The notes: generated by a model from the sequence alone, not told the origin. A stretch of DNA of 64,000 nt from Candidatus Ribeiella danica (GCA_016717335.1 JADKFS010000013.1:123444-187443); one strand, 5' to 3'. Counted from the stretch's first letter, positions 16,850 through 25,474 are shown. Translations and numbers: made by a program.

Positions 16850-17746
16850 CTACCGCAGCCCGGCCGCCCGCCGAACCGTCTGGAAATGGATGTCCACGGT
16901 ATCCCGGACATCGCGCGCGTAGCCGCCGGCCATCGTCACGGCCAGCGGCAGGCCGGCCCCGCGGCACAGCTCGAAGACCAGCCGGTCGCGCTCGGCCAGC
17001 CCGCGCTTGCTGAGCGCCAGGCGCCCAAGCTTGTCGTCGTGAAACGGGTCGGCGCCGGCCAGGTAGATCGCCAGGTCGGCGTGCGACAGCTCCAGCGCCT
17101 GGCAGAGGCCCTGGTCCAGCGCGGCGAGGTAGGCCTCGTCGCCGGCCCCGTCGTCGAGCGCGATATCCAGGTCGCTGCGCTCCTTGTGAAATGGAAAGTT
17201 CTTCGCCCCGTGGATCGAGAAGGTGAAGATCGTCTCGTCGCCGGCCAAGATCGCGGCGGTGCCGTTGCCCTGGTGCACGTCGCAGTCGATAATCACGACG
17301 CGGCGGGCGCGGCCCTCGGCCTGCATCGCGCGCGCGGCCACGGCACTGTCATTGAAGACGCAGTAGCCCTCGCCGTGGTCGCCGTAGGCGTGGTGCGTCC
17401 CGCCGGCCAGGTTCGCCGCGACGCCGTCCTCGAGCGCGGCGCGGCAGGCCTCGATCGTCGCGCCCGACGAGCGGCGCGAGCGCTCGACCATCTCGGGCGA
17501 CCAGGGGAAGCCGATCCGGCGCACCTCCTGCGGCGTCAGATCGCCGGCCTGGACGCGGCGCAGGTACTCGGGCGCGTGGGCGCGGCCCAGCTCCTCGTCG
17601 GTCGCGGCGTGCGGGATGAGCAGGCGCTCCGGGGCGACGATCCGCGAATCGGAGACGCGCCGGCGCAGCAGCGCGTACTTCTCCATCGGGAAGCGGTGGC
17701 CCGCGGGGAGCGGCAGCACGAACGTATCGGAGTAGAAGATTCTCAT
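16850..17746 (-). CDS. Histone-deacetylase/AcuC-family amidohydrolase
   Basis: A zinc-dependent deacetylase of the arginase/deacetylase fold, 298 residues, starting at ATG 17746. Key motifs: GGTHHAYGDHGEGYCVFND (the His-His charge-relay pair), VVIIDCDVHQGNGTA (Zn ligands Asp and His) and GADPFHDDKLGRLALS (third Zn ligand Asp). The C-terminal MAGGYARD matches the conserved GGY block. Bacterial relatives deacetylate acetylpolyamines or acetyl-lysine proteins; the substrate here is unknown. The start codon overlaps the stop of the upstream methyltransferase gene (ATGA, 17743-17746), so the two are translationally coupled. Confidence 0.93.
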   Translation of the reverse strand: MRIFYSDTFVLPLPAGHRFPMEKYALLRRRVSDSRIVAPERLLIPHAATDEELGRAHAPEYLRRVQAGDLTPQEVRRIGFPWSPEMVERSRRSSGATIEACRAALEDGVAANLAGGTHHAYGDHGEGYCVFNDSAVAARAMQAEGRARRVVIIDCDVHQGNGTAAILAGDETIFTFSIHGAKNFPFHKERSDLDIALDDGAGDEAYLAALDQGLCQALELSHADLAIYLAGADPFHDDKLGRLALSKRGLAERDRLVFELCRGAGLPLAVTMAGGYARDVRDTVDIHFQTVRRAAGLR

Positions 17747-18477
17747 AGCGTGATGCGCACGAACGCGTCGGCCGCATCCGGATAGATGCGCACCTCGTGG
17801 ATGTGGTACTCCGCGTGGGCGCGCCTGGTCGTACGGGCCAGGATCGCCTCCAGCCGCGGCCGCGGCAGGCAGGTGACGTTGCCGACCCGATCGGCGTGGC
17901 CGTAGTTGCCGAGCGAGCCGTCGACCTCGGTGATCACATTAAAGAGGATATGCCCGGTCGCGAGCGACAGCATCTTCTCGATCGAGTACTCGACGTACTC
18001 CTCGTACCTGAGCACCCGCGACACCATCACGCCCATGTTGACGACCAGGTTGAACTTCTCGCGCGGCGCGAAGGAGGGGCTGATAAAGTTGGCGCGCTGG
18101 AACCGGCAGGGCTCCAGGTACTCGCTCCGGCAGATATCCACAAACGTGTCGACCAGGTCGATCCCCAGGTACGAGTCGATCGCGACCGGGAACGACTGCA
18201 GGTAGTCGACCAGGTCGCCCATGCCGCAACCGATATCGAGCACCGACAGGCGCTGCGGCAGCGCGGCGCCGCGAAACAGGTGCCCGTAGAACTCACGATC
18301 CTTGTCGTCAGCTCGCTCGGCCAGCGCCTGAGAGGATTTGCCGTGCTGCTGGAGCAGGCGCCGGTAGTAGCGCGTCACCGCCAGCCCGCTGAGCTGCCAC
18401 GCCTTGATCAGGCCCGCGCGCCGGGCAGATTTCAGAAGCCGGAGCCGTGCGATCGACGGGCGATCCGAGGTATCCAT
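17743..18477 (-). CDS. Class I SAM-dependent methyltransferase
   Basis: 244 residues. VLDIGCGMGDLVDYLQ (motif I) followed by YLGIDLVDTFVDICR (motif II acidic residue) defines the Rossmann SAM site; FNLVVNMGVM is motif IV. The N-terminal ~75 residues are helical (YYRRLLQQHGKSSQALAERA). Substrate unknown. It is the first gene of a small minus-strand operon with the deacetylase-like gene, coupled by a 4-bp overlap, which suggests a shared modification pathway (inference). Confidence 0.88.
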   Translation of the reverse strand: MDTSDRPSIARLRLLKSARRAGLIKAWQLSGLAVTRYYRRLLQQHGKSSQALAERADDKDREFYGHLFRGAALPQRLSVLDIGCGMGDLVDYLQSFPVAIDSYLGIDLVDTFVDICRSEYLEPCRFQRANFISPSFAPREKFNLVVNMGVMVSRVLRYEEYVEYSIEKMLSLATGHILFNVITEVDGSLGNYGHADRVGNVTCLPRPRLEAILARTTRRAHAEYHIHEVRIYPDAADAFVRITL

Positions 18478-18599
18478 AGCAGAGCGTCTCTATCGACGCG
18501 GCTGGCCCATACGCGGGGCGCAGCCAGAAACACGGAGTATAGCACATCATGCGGCGCGCGGTGGCGGTGTGGAGGGCCGTGCCTCCCCTCTACACCGCG

Positions 18600-18854
18600 T
18601 GGGGCTACGCGCCCCCCGTGCCCCCGGCCGGAGCTTGCGCCCCTGGACCCCAAAATCATCCCGTCTCTATTGCGATGCTTGACGTGCATGCCTGGCTGAA
18701 TCCACGCACAGCGGGATGTGCACCGGCCGTGCCCGGAATAGTATGAGGCATGGGCCACGGTGCTCGCAGCTGAGGCAGCCTGATTTGCCGGAGGGGGGCC
18801 GGGGGAACCGGCGTGGGTTCCCCCGGGCGGGGGGCCGGGGGCGCAGCGCCCCGG
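18600..18854 (+). repeat. GC-rich interspersed element, copy C
   Basis: The 5' block is shortened (GGGGCTACGCGCCCCCCGTG, then GGAGCTTGCGCCCCTGGACC). The core has GCATGCCTGGCTGAATCC, GGGATGTGCACCGGCCGTG and GTATGAGGCATGGGCCAC, and the 3' block TTTGCCGGAGGGGGGCCGGG is standard. The octamer array GCTGACAA follows at 18859-18950. Confidence 0.85.
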
Positions 18855-18858
18855 AGAA

Positions 18859-18950
18859 AAGCTGACAAGCTGACAAGCTGACAAGCTGACAAGATGACAA
18901 GCTGACAAGCTGACAAGCTGACAAGGCGACAAGCTGACAAGCTGACAACA
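18859..18950. repeat. GCTGACAA octamer array
   Basis: Around ten tandem GCTGACAA octamers with an occasional AGATGACA or GGCGACAA variant. Reading frames through it give LVSLSACQ repeats that are not genes. Confidence 0.85.
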
Positions 18951-19029
18951 GGCTTGGCGCGAGTGACAACGTGACGACGTGCCAACAGGCTTGGAACGAT
19001 GGACAGGTGACGCAGCAGGTTGCCGCCCG

Positions 19030-19286
19030 CCCGGTCGGAATGTTGCTAGGCATGCGCCACCAGCGGTGCAGCTGAGCGGGCATTCTTTGCCGGAGGGGGG
19101 CCGGGGGAACCGGCGTGGGTTCCCCCGGGCGGGGGGCCGGGGGCGCAGCGCCCCGGAAGAACACCTGGCGCAGCCGCCTGAACCGGCGTGGGTTCCCCCG
19201 GGCGGGGGGCCAGAGGCGCAGCACCCCGGAAAAAAGGAATCGCCGTCGGCACGACCAGCTGGCGGGGGCCGGGGCGCAGCGCCCCG
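19030..19286 (+). repeat. GC-rich interspersed element, copy C2 (3' part, multiplied)
   Basis: Only the second half of the element is present (CGGAATGTTGCTAGGCATGC, then CTTTGCCGGAGGGGGGCCGG). Its 3' module (AACCGGCGTGGGTTCCCCC ... GCGCAGCGCCCC) is then repeated at 19180-19230 and 19262-19286. It abuts the mntH stop codon. Confidence 0.75.
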
Positions 19287-19298
19287 CAAAGCCGGCCG

Positions 19299-20657
19299 CT
19301 AGGCCGTAAACCAGCCCAGCACCGTCTGGAACAACAGATACGCGTTCAGCGCGACGATGATCGCCGTGACCGCCCAGGCCAGGGCCGAAAGCCAGCGCGC
19401 GTTCACGAAGCGGCCCATCTTGGCCCGATCGCTGGTAAACATCACCAGCGGGACGACCGCGAAGCTCAGCTGGAGCGAGAGGATGACCTGGCTGAGCACC
19501 AGCAGCTGGCCGGTGCCGCGCTCGCCGTAGAGCGCCGCCACGATCACGGCCGGCACGATCGCGATCGCGCGGGTGATCAGGCGCCGCAGCCACGGGCGCA
19601 TGCGGATGTTGAGAAAGCCCTCCATCACGATCTGGCCCGCCAGCGTGCCCGTCAGGGTCGAGTTCTGGCCGGAGGCCAGCAGCGCCACCGCGAAGAGCGT
19701 GCTGGCGAACGTTGCGCCGAGCACCGGCGTCAGCAGCTGGTAGGCGTCGTTGATGTCGGCGACACCGGCGTGCTCGGTGCCGTGGAACGCCGAGGCGGCG
19801 GTGATCAGGATGGCCGCGTTGATGAAGAACGCGAACAGCAGCGCCAGGGTCGAGTCGATCGTCGCGAACTTGATCGCGCTGCCCCTGCCGGCATCGTTGC
19901 GCTCGAACGCGCGCGTCTGGACGATGCTCGAGTGCAGGTACAGGTTGTGCGGCATCACCGTCGCGCCGAGGATGCCGATCGCGATGTAGAGCGCGCCGGG
20001 GTTGGTCACGATCTGGACGCGCGGCAGCAGCCCGCCCGCGATGGCGGCGATCGCGGGCTGCGCGGCGATCAGCTCGTAGGCGAAGCAGCCGCCGATCACA
20101 AACACCAGGCCAGCGACGATGCTCTCCAGGTAGCGAAAGCCGCGGTGCTGCAGCAGCAGCACCACCAGCACGTCGGCCGCGGTCAGCAGCACGCCGACGA
20201 CCAGCGGCAGGCCGAACAGCAGGTTCAGCGCGATCGCCGAGCCGATCACCTCGGCCAGGTCGCAGGCCGCGATCGCGATCTCGCACAGCACCCACAGCGC
20301 CATGGCGACCGGCGGCGAGAAGTGGTCGCGGCAGGCCTGCGCCAGGTCGCGCCCGGTCACGATCCCCAGCTTGAGCGACAGGTGCTGCAGCAGAATGGCC
20401 ATGAAGTTCGAGATCATCACAACCGACAGCAGCAGATAGCCGAACTGCGCGCCGCCGGCCAGGTCGGTCGCCCAGTTGCCCGGGTCCATATAGCCGACCG
20501 AGATCATCAGGCCGGGGCCGGCGAAGGCCAGCAGCTTGCGCCAGAAGCTGCCGGTCTGCGGCACGTGCACCGAGGAGAATACCTCGGGGAGCGAGGGCAT
20601 GACGCGCGCCAGGCGCCAGCCGGGCTCGGGCGTGTTCTGTGGAGTTGTGCTTACCAT
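19299..20657 (-). CDS. mntH: NRAMP-family Mn2+/divalent metal transporter
   Basis: A proton-coupled divalent metal importer. The start ATG 20657 (AAAAGGGA upstream) gives 452 residues with about 11 membrane helices. The metal site is explicit: GYMDPGNWATD in helix 1 (DPGN) and GATVMPHNLYLHSS in helix 6 (MPH). The consensus transport loop lies in SGQNSTLTGTLAGQIVMEGF. Upstream is an AT-rich palindrome (20848-20880) resembling DtxR/MntR operators, so metal-dependent repression is likely. An upstream GTG/ATG extension of 20 residues is possible but lacks a ribosome site. Confidence 0.95.
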   Translation of the reverse strand: MVSTTPQNTPEPGWRLARVMPSLPEVFSSVHVPQTGSFWRKLLAFAGPGLMISVGYMDPGNWATDLAGGAQFGYLLLSVVMISNFMAILLQHLSLKLGIVTGRDLAQACRDHFSPPVAMALWVLCEIAIAACDLAEVIGSAIALNLLFGLPLVVGVLLTAADVLVVLLLQHRGFRYLESIVAGLVFVIGGCFAYELIAAQPAIAAIAGGLLPRVQIVTNPGALYIAIGILGATVMPHNLYLHSSIVQTRAFERNDAGRGSAIKFATIDSTLALLFAFFINAAILITAASAFHGTEHAGVADINDAYQLLTPVLGATFASTLFAVALLASGQNSTLTGTLAGQIVMEGFLNIRMRPWLRRLITRAIAIVPAVIVAALYGERGTGQLLVLSQVILSLQLSFAVVPLVMFTSDRAKMGRFVNARWLSALAWAVTAIIVALNAYLLFQTVLGWFTA

Positions 20658-20847
20658 GGCAGTCCCTTTTCGTTGATACAGGCGTGCAGCGGAGCTACGT
20701 GACCCGGCATCCGGCACCGTTCAGGCGGCTTGCGCATGAGCGTGCGGCCTCCCGACGTGTGTATGTGGAAGATACCGATCCTAAATCTAGTGCCGTTGCA
20801 AGCATAAAACGTACCTTAAGTCCTTCGAGTAATCTGATTTATTTTAC

Positions 20848-20880
20848 CTGAATTTAAATATTAGGATTACCTAAATTCAG
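20848..20880 (-). promoter_or_regulatory. Palindromic operator candidate (DtxR/MntR-like) upstream of mntH
   Basis: CTGAATTTA (20848-20856) and TAAATTCAG (20872-20880) are perfect inverted 9-mers. Within them lies TTAGGATTACCTAA (20861-20874), like the TTAGGnnnnCCTAA half-site arrangement of DtxR-family metal regulators. A further ATTTAGGAT half-site occurs closer to the gene on the minus strand (20777-20785). The location, 190 bp upstream of a metal transporter, supports the reading; the regulator gene is not in the window. Confidence 0.55.
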
Positions 20881-20951
20881 AACGAGTATACTGCCGTTTT
20901 GGTTGGTTGTCAAGAGCTTGGCGTCTCATTCTTTTATCGGAATTCGCTTGT

Positions 20952-21312
20952 GGAGGGGGCTGCGCCCCCATGCCCCAGCCGGGACTGCCCGCCCCGCATC
21001 CCCGCGGACGTGCCCGCCAGACTGCGGGGGCTGCGCGCCCCCCGTTCCCCCGCGGGCGGGGGTGGGCCGCCACCCCCGCCGCCCCCCGGCCGGGGCTTCG
21101 CCCCTGGACCCCAACATGATGCTTCCTCGTTTTGTGCGCTTGATGCACATGCCCGGCTGAATCCAGGCGCGGAGGATCGCAACTCGCACCCGACGAAGGG
21201 TACTGGGCACGCGCCACTGGGATTGAAGCCGAGATGGCATTTTTGCCGGAGGGGGGCCGGGGGAACCGGCGCGGGTTCCCCCGGGCGGGGGGCCGGGGGC
21301 GCAGCGCCCCGG
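20952..21312 (+). repeat. GC-rich interspersed element, copy D
   Basis: Full length, with the variant core seen also in copy J: GCACATGCCCGGCTGAATCC, ATCGCAACTCGCACCC, CGAAGGGTACTGGGCACGCG, CCACTGGGATTGAAGCCGAG. It is flanked by the standard GC-rich blocks. Confidence 0.85.
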
Positions 21313-21345
21313 AGAAAAGGATCGCCCGGCATGGGCGCACTGAAC

Positions 21346-21374
21346 TTGACGCCGCTCGCGCCAGCGCGTATGAT
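21346..21374 (+). promoter_or_regulatory. Sigma70 promoter of the 21.4-23.6 kb operon
   Basis: TTGACG (21346-21351), a 17-bp spacer and TATGAT (21369-21374), 38 bp upstream of the ATG at 21413. It lies just after repeat copy D. Confidence 0.65.
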
Positions 21375-21412
21375 GCGCGCGCGTCCGAATCAGCAACCAA
21401 AAAGGAGGATAT

Positions 21413-21700
21413 ATGGCTTCCGAAGAGCAGGGTGGTACGCTCCAGAGCCGTTTCCGTATCAGCCCATTTATCGCGGGGCCGGGCATCGTGCTGCCGGTAC
21501 AGCTGGCCTCCGCTGCCGCTGGCGCGCTGGCGGTCGGCGCGCTGGCGGTCGGCGCGGTCGCGCTCGGACGGCTGGCGATCGGCTTTCTGACGGTCCGCCG
21601 CGCGCGCTTCCGCAAGCTCGAGATCGACGAGCTGGTGGTGCGGCGCCTGCGGGTCAGCGAACTGATCGTCAACCCGCAGGTGGAATCAGAGGCTGAATGA
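21413..21700 (+). CDS. Small conserved hypothetical protein, hydrophobic repeat core
   Basis: 95 residues, start ATG 21413 with a strong AAAGGAGG. Residues ~30-58 are a regular hydrophobic stretch (AAAGALAVGALAVGAVALGR) with an alternating small/aliphatic rhythm, followed by LEIDELVVRRLRVSELIV, a five-residue-periodic beta pattern. This suggests a short beta-helix-like or membrane-associated element rather than simple transmembrane helices. I recognise the pattern as a widespread small hypothetical family without known function. It is first in an operon: its stop overlaps an alternative start of the hydrolase gene. Confidence 0.75.
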   Translation: MASEEQGGTLQSRFRISPFIAGPGIVLPVQLASAAAGALAVGALAVGAVALGRLAIGFLTVRRARFRKLEIDELVVRRLRVSELIVNPQVESEAE

Positions 21701-21732
21701 CACCTGGTTTCGCTCACGGCTATAGGAGCCAG

Positions 21733-22653
21733 ATGCTACGCCCAGCGGACTTCGAGCAGCGCTACGTGCACGTCAACGGCATTCGGATGCATTATGCCCA
21801 GGCCGGCCACGGCCCGCGGCTGCTGGTGTTGCTGCACGGCTTCCCGCAGTGCTGGTGGGCCTGGCGGCAGCAGCTGGCGCTGTTCCAGCCCGGCCGCGCG
21901 CCGGGACAGGATCTGGCCGAGCGCTTCACCGTCGTCGCGCCCGACCTGCGCGGCTACAACGAGACCGACCGGCCAAGCTGGGGCTACGAGCTGGACGTGC
22001 TGGCGCAGGATGTCGTCGCGCTGATCCACGAGCTGGGGCACGATCGCGCGGTCGTGGCCGGGCATGACTGGGGCGGCGGGGTCGCGTGGGCGCTGGCGAT
22101 CGCGCACGCGCACCTGGTCGAGCGCCTGATCGTTCTGAACTCGCCGCACCCGGCGCTGTTCGCGCAAGCGCTGGGCACGAACTGGCGCCAGATGCTGCGC
22201 TCCTGGTACTTTCTGTTCTTCCAGCTGCCGTGGCTGCCGGAGGCGCTTCTGCGCGCGAGCGATTTCGCGGCGCTGGAGCGCATGTTCCGCGGCACCACAG
22301 CCGACCAGGCGGCCTTCGACGACCAGGACATCCTGATCTACAAGCGGGCGCTGTCGCAGCCCGGCGCGCTGACGGCCGCGATCAACTACTATCGCGCCGT
22401 CGTCCAGCAGGGCGCGCGCGGCATGTATCGCGGCACGGGCATGCGCGTCGCGGCGCCGACGCTGCTGATCTGGGGCGAGCGCGATCCCGCGCTCGGCAGG
22501 GAGCTGGTCGAGGGCACCGAGCGGTTCGCGCCCGACCTGCGGGTTCGCTTCATCCCGGAATGCTCGCACTGGGTCATGGAGGAGCGGCCCGACCTGGTGA
22601 ACCGGCACGTGCTCGAGTTTCTCGCGGAAGCGTCATCGCAGGGCCAGCGATGA
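21733..22653 (+). CDS. Alpha/beta hydrolase, epoxide-hydrolase/haloacetate-dehalogenase type
   Basis: 306 residues from ATG 21733 (TAGGAGCC 6 nt upstream); an ATG at 21697 would overlap the previous stop but has a poorer site. HGFPQCWWAWR supplies the oxyanion-hole HGxP motif, VVAGHDWGGGVAW the nucleophilic Asp in a DWGG elbow, LLIWGERDPALG the acid-residue region, and PECSHWVMEERPD the catalytic His. An Asp nucleophile is typical of epoxide hydrolases and dehalogenases, not esterases. The stop overlaps the EamA start (ATGA at 22650-22653), so the genes are co-translated. Confidence 0.9.
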   Translation: MLRPADFEQRYVHVNGIRMHYAQAGHGPRLLVLLHGFPQCWWAWRQQLALFQPGRAPGQDLAERFTVVAPDLRGYNETDRPSWGYELDVLAQDVVALIHELGHDRAVVAGHDWGGGVAWALAIAHAHLVERLIVLNSPHPALFAQALGTNWRQMLRSWYFLFFQLPWLPEALLRASDFAALERMFRGTTADQAAFDDQDILIYKRALSQPGALTAAINYYRAVVQQGARGMYRGTGMRVAAPTLLIWGERDPALGRELVEGTERFAPDLRVRFIPECSHWVMEERPDLVNRHVLEFLAEASSQGQR

Positions 22654-23618
22654 GCGGCAAATCGGCCCCAGCAGCGGCGGAGGTCTCGGTTCGACGCCCC
22701 CGATCGGGCGTGCGGCGGCACACAGCGCACTACCTGGTACTGCTGGGCGGCGTGCTGATGGTCGCATCGGCGTCGATCATGATCCGCGGCGCGCAGCAGC
22801 TGGGCCTGCCCTCCCCGACGATCGCGGCCGGCCGGGTTGGCCTGGCGGCGCTGATCCTCCTGCCGATCGCGCTGCTGCGCGCCTGGCCCGAGATCCGCGC
22901 GCTGCGCCGGCGCGACATCCTGCTGGGCATCGGCTCGGGCGCGTTCCTGGCGATCCACTTCAGCGCCTGGATCATGTCGCTGGAGTACACCTCGGTGGCC
23001 TCCTCGGTCGCGCTGGTGGCGACCAACCCGCTCTGGATCGCGCTGGTCTCGGTGCTGCTGCTGCGCGAGCGAATGGCGCTGACGGCCTGGCTAGGCGTGG
23101 CGATCACCGTCGGCGGCAGCGCGATCATCGCGGTTAGCGACGGCAGCGGCGCCAACGCCCGCAACGCGCTGCTCGGCGACGCGCTGGCGCTGATCGGGGC
23201 GCTGGTGATGTCTGGCTACATGCTGATCGGGCGCGCACTGCAGCGCCGGCTCTCGACGCTCGCGTATGTCTGGCTAGTCTACACCAGCGCCGCGGTCATC
23301 CTGGCGATCGCCGCGCTGGTGGCCGGCGCGAGCGCGGGCGGCGCAGCTGCGGCGCCACGAGCGTACCCGGCGGCGGCCTACCTGCTGCTGCTAGGCCTGG
23401 CGGTCGGGCCGCAGCTGCTGGGCCACACCGCCTTCAACTGGTCACTGCGGCACCTCTCGGCCACCTTCGTGGCCGTGGCGACCCTGGGCGAGCCGATCGG
23501 CTCGGCGCTGCTGGCATTGCTGATCTTCGGTCAGGGATTCGCGCCGCTGCAGCTGCTGGGGTTCGTGCTGCTGCTCGCGGGGATCGTGCTGGCCGCACAG
23601 GGGGAGCGTGATGCGTGA
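22650..23618 (+). CDS. EamA/DMT-family transporter (ten-helix exporter)
   Basis: 322 residues, start ATG 22650 within the hydrolase stop. It has two EamA repeats of about five helices each: helices from YLVLLGGVLMVASASIMI through VAITVGGSAIIAVS, and LLGDALALIGALVMSGYMLIG through LLGFVLLLAGIVLA. Typical family blocks include WIMSLEYTSVASSVALVATNPLWIAL and FNWSLRHLSATFVAVATLGEPIGSAL. Substrates are usually metabolites or amino acids; none can be assigned. A heptamer array starts directly after the stop. Confidence 0.9.
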   Translation: MSGKSAPAAAEVSVRRPRSGVRRHTAHYLVLLGGVLMVASASIMIRGAQQLGLPSPTIAAGRVGLAALILLPIALLRAWPEIRALRRRDILLGIGSGAFLAIHFSAWIMSLEYTSVASSVALVATNPLWIALVSVLLLRERMALTAWLGVAITVGGSAIIAVSDGSGANARNALLGDALALIGALVMSGYMLIGRALQRRLSTLAYVWLVYTSAAVILAIAALVAGASAGGAAAAPRAYPAAAYLLLLGLAVGPQLLGHTAFNWSLRHLSATFVAVATLGEPIGSALLALLIFGQGFAPLQLLGFVLLLAGIVLAAQGERDA

Positions 23619-23625
23619 CGTGACA

Positions 23626-23837
23626 AGGATCCTTGGGGCTTGGGGCTTGGGGCTTGGATGGTGACAAGGTGACAAGGTGACAAGGTGACAAGGTGACAAG
23701 GTGATACGCTGATCTTGGTCCTTGGTCCTTGGTCCTTGGTCCATCGTCCATCGTCTTCCGTCCTAGACGTTCGGCCCATCGTCCATCGTCCATCGTCCAT
23801 CATCTTCCGTCCTAGACGTTCGGCCCATCGTCCATCG
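23626..23837. repeat. Heptamer/octamer array with a duplicated 40-bp block
   Basis: CTTGGGG heptamers, GTGACAAG octamers, CTTGGTC heptamers, then CATCGTC heptamers. The block CTTCCGTCCTAGACGTTCGG, flanked by CCATCGTCCATCG, appears twice (about 23754 and 23812). Confidence 0.9.
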
Positions 23838-23843
23838 CCCCCC

Positions 23844-24335
23844 TCACCCCTCCGCCAGCTCCAGCTGCCGCTCGGAGACGACGATCCCGTCCGCGTCGGC
23901 GTACAGGTAGTGCCCAGGCACGAAGGTCAGCTCGGCGAAGGTGACCGGCACGTCGCGCTGGCCCTGGCCGCGCTTTGCGCTGCGCAGCGGGTTGGTGTTC
24001 AGGGCGCGCACGCCGATCGGGATCTGCCCGATCGCCTCGGAGTCGCGGATGCAGCCGTGGACCACGACGCCGGCCCAGCCGTTCTGGTACGCCAGGGCGG
24101 CCAGCAGGTCGCCGACGAGCGCGCAGCGCAGCGAGCCGCCGCCGTCGACGACCAGCACGCGGCCATGGCCCGGCGTCTCGAACGCGGCGCGCACCAGCAC
24201 GTTGTCCTCGTAGACCTGCACGGTGCTGATCTGCCCTGCGAAGTCCGGCGCCCCACCGTAGACTCGAAAGATCGGCGCGGCGACCTGAATGTCCGCGGCG
24301 TACTGGTCGCATAGATCGGCCGTCTTCACAGACAT
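23844..24335 (-). CDS. RraA-family protein (4-hydroxy-4-methyl-2-oxoglutarate aldolase-like)
   Basis: 163 residues from ATG 24335 with AAGGGAG upstream. The family signature is clear: VLVVDGGGSLRCALVGDLLA, then AGVVVHGCIRDSEAI with the Arg-Asp pair that in the aldolase branch binds pyruvate and the divalent metal. RraA of E. coli inhibits RNase E; in most bacteria the same fold is an aldolase or decarboxylase. With GDLLA-x20-RD present, the aldolase role is possible. The neighbour upstream is a nucleoside phosphorylase, not an obvious pathway partner. Confidence 0.9.
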   Translation of the reverse strand: MSVKTADLCDQYAADIQVAAPIFRVYGGAPDFAGQISTVQVYEDNVLVRAAFETPGHGRVLVVDGGGSLRCALVGDLLAALAYQNGWAGVVVHGCIRDSEAIGQIPIGVRALNTNPLRSAKRGQGQRDVPVTFAELTFVPGHYLYADADGIVVSERQLELAEG

Positions 24336-24445
24336 AGCGCTCCCTTCATCTTATAGCTATGAGCAAAAGCATTGAGCCAATACGCACGAACGAGATGCGG
24401 CTGTGATGCGATCCATACTATGTCCTCACCGTACTGACCCCGGCC

Positions 24446-25225
24446 CTACTCCCCGATGAGCTCGGCAGCCCGCAGCGCGACTCGGATCGCGTTCTCGACC
24501 GCGACGCCCTTCTGCTCCAGCACCACCGCCTCGCCGGCCGTGCGCTGGGCCACTACGCCGCAGACGCAGCCGGCCGCGAAGCCGTAGACGCCGGCCATCT
24601 TGAACAGCGTGCCTGACTCCATCTCGTAGTTCAGCACGTTCAGGTGGCGGTACTCCTCGGTGATGCCGTGCAGCCAGCGCATCAGGTGCGGGTTAGCCGA
24701 CTCGCTGCGCTCCTGGCCCTCGTAGAAGGTGTCGACCGACGCGGTGATGCCGACGTGATGCTCGGCGCCGAGCTCGCGCGCCGCCTGGACCAGCGCGACC
24801 GTCAGGAACGGGTCGGCGGCGGCGGGGTACTCGGCCGGCGCGATGTCGTTGGCCGCGCCCTGGCGGCACAGCGAGGCGCGCGTGATCACGACGCTGCCGG
24901 GCGCGACGTGCGCCTGGATTGAGCCGCAGGTGCCGACGCGGATGATCTGCCGCACGCCGATCTGCACCAGCTCGTTAACCACGATGCTGAGCGACGGCGC
25001 GCCCATGCCGCTGGTCGCCGAGAGGATCGGCCGGCCGTCCGGCAGCGCGCCGAGGTAGCTGTTCAGGCCGCGGTGCTCCGACAAGACCCGCACGCCGCTC
25101 AAGTATGTCTGGGCAATCAGGCGCGCGCGGTCAGGGTCGCCCGAGAGCAGCGCGATCGTCGGCGGGTGATCGCCAAGGTCCGCGAGCCCAAACCCAATAT
25201 GGTAGAACCTGTCGGATGTGGACAT
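24446..25225 (-). CDS. Nucleoside phosphorylase (uridine phosphorylase-like)
   Basis: 259 residues from ATG 25225 (GGAGG upstream; an earlier GTG-like extension is unlikely). It belongs to the PNP_UDP_1 family: GDPDRARLIAQTYL (phosphate site), ATSGMGAPSLSIVVNELVQ, RVGTCGSIQAHVAPG, and LNYEMESGTLFKMAG (ribose-binding Glu-Met-Glu). The last motif and the length point to uridine phosphorylase rather than purine phosphorylase, but specificity is not certain. Reaction: nucleoside plus phosphate gives base plus ribose-1-phosphate. Confidence 0.9.
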   Translation of the reverse strand: MSTSDRFYHIGFGLADLGDHPPTIALLSGDPDRARLIAQTYLSGVRVLSEHRGLNSYLGALPDGRPILSATSGMGAPSLSIVVNELVQIGVRQIIRVGTCGSIQAHVAPGSVVITRASLCRQGAANDIAPAEYPAAADPFLTVALVQAARELGAEHHVGITASVDTFYEGQERSESANPHLMRWLHGITEEYRHLNVLNYEMESGTLFKMAGVYGFAAGCVCGVVAQRTAGEAVVLEQKGVAVENAIRVALRAAELIGE

Positions 25226-25370
25226 TGAGCACCTCCACGCTGAGAGCGACACCTGGCCCATTGTACCCGATCCGGCGCGCGCCGTGTGCGGCGCTGCGGC
25301 GGATCATGCGCCCCGCTCCCAGAGGGCCGACCTCAGCCCCGTTCCTAGCCATGGCGAGGGCTCGTTCTTG

Positions 25371-25409
25371 GCATCAGGGTGCGGGCGCTACGTGCCCGCA
25401 CCCTGATGC
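25371..25409. repeat. Perfect 16-bp inverted repeat
   Basis: GCATCAGGGTGCGGGC (25371-25386) and GCCCGCACCCTGATGC (25394-25409) surround a 7-nt loop. It is next to the CCCCCGCTCCC terminator hairpin, the same arrangement as the compound hairpin elements elsewhere. No gene lies between 25226 and 25474. Confidence 0.7.
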
Positions 25410-25410
25410 T

Positions 25411-25445
25411 AAAAAATACCCCCGCTCCCGTTCTGGGAGCGGGGG
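25411..25445 (-). terminator. Rho-independent terminator of the LLM oxidoreductase operon
   Basis: On the minus strand, CCCCCGCTCCC (25445-25435) pairs with GGGAGCGGGGG (25429-25419) and is followed by a TATTTTTT tract (25418-25411). It lies 30 bp after the oxidoreductase stop. It shows that at least one CCCCCGCTCC hairpin is a real terminator. Confidence 0.8.
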
Positions 25446-25474
25446 CAGGGGGAGAGGGTCAATAGGCGGATCGC

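Noticed and set aside
18432..20295. Minus-strand frames giving repeated GRCAPGPPPGGTHAGSPGPP-like peptides near the GC elements
   Set aside because: The peptides come from the GC-rich element and the octamer arrays, and recur in every copy on either strand; no start site or domain.
20658..20850. Mn riboswitch (yybP-ykoY) in the mntH leader
   Set aside because: I could not find the conserved loops of the motif; the palindrome is better explained as a repressor site.
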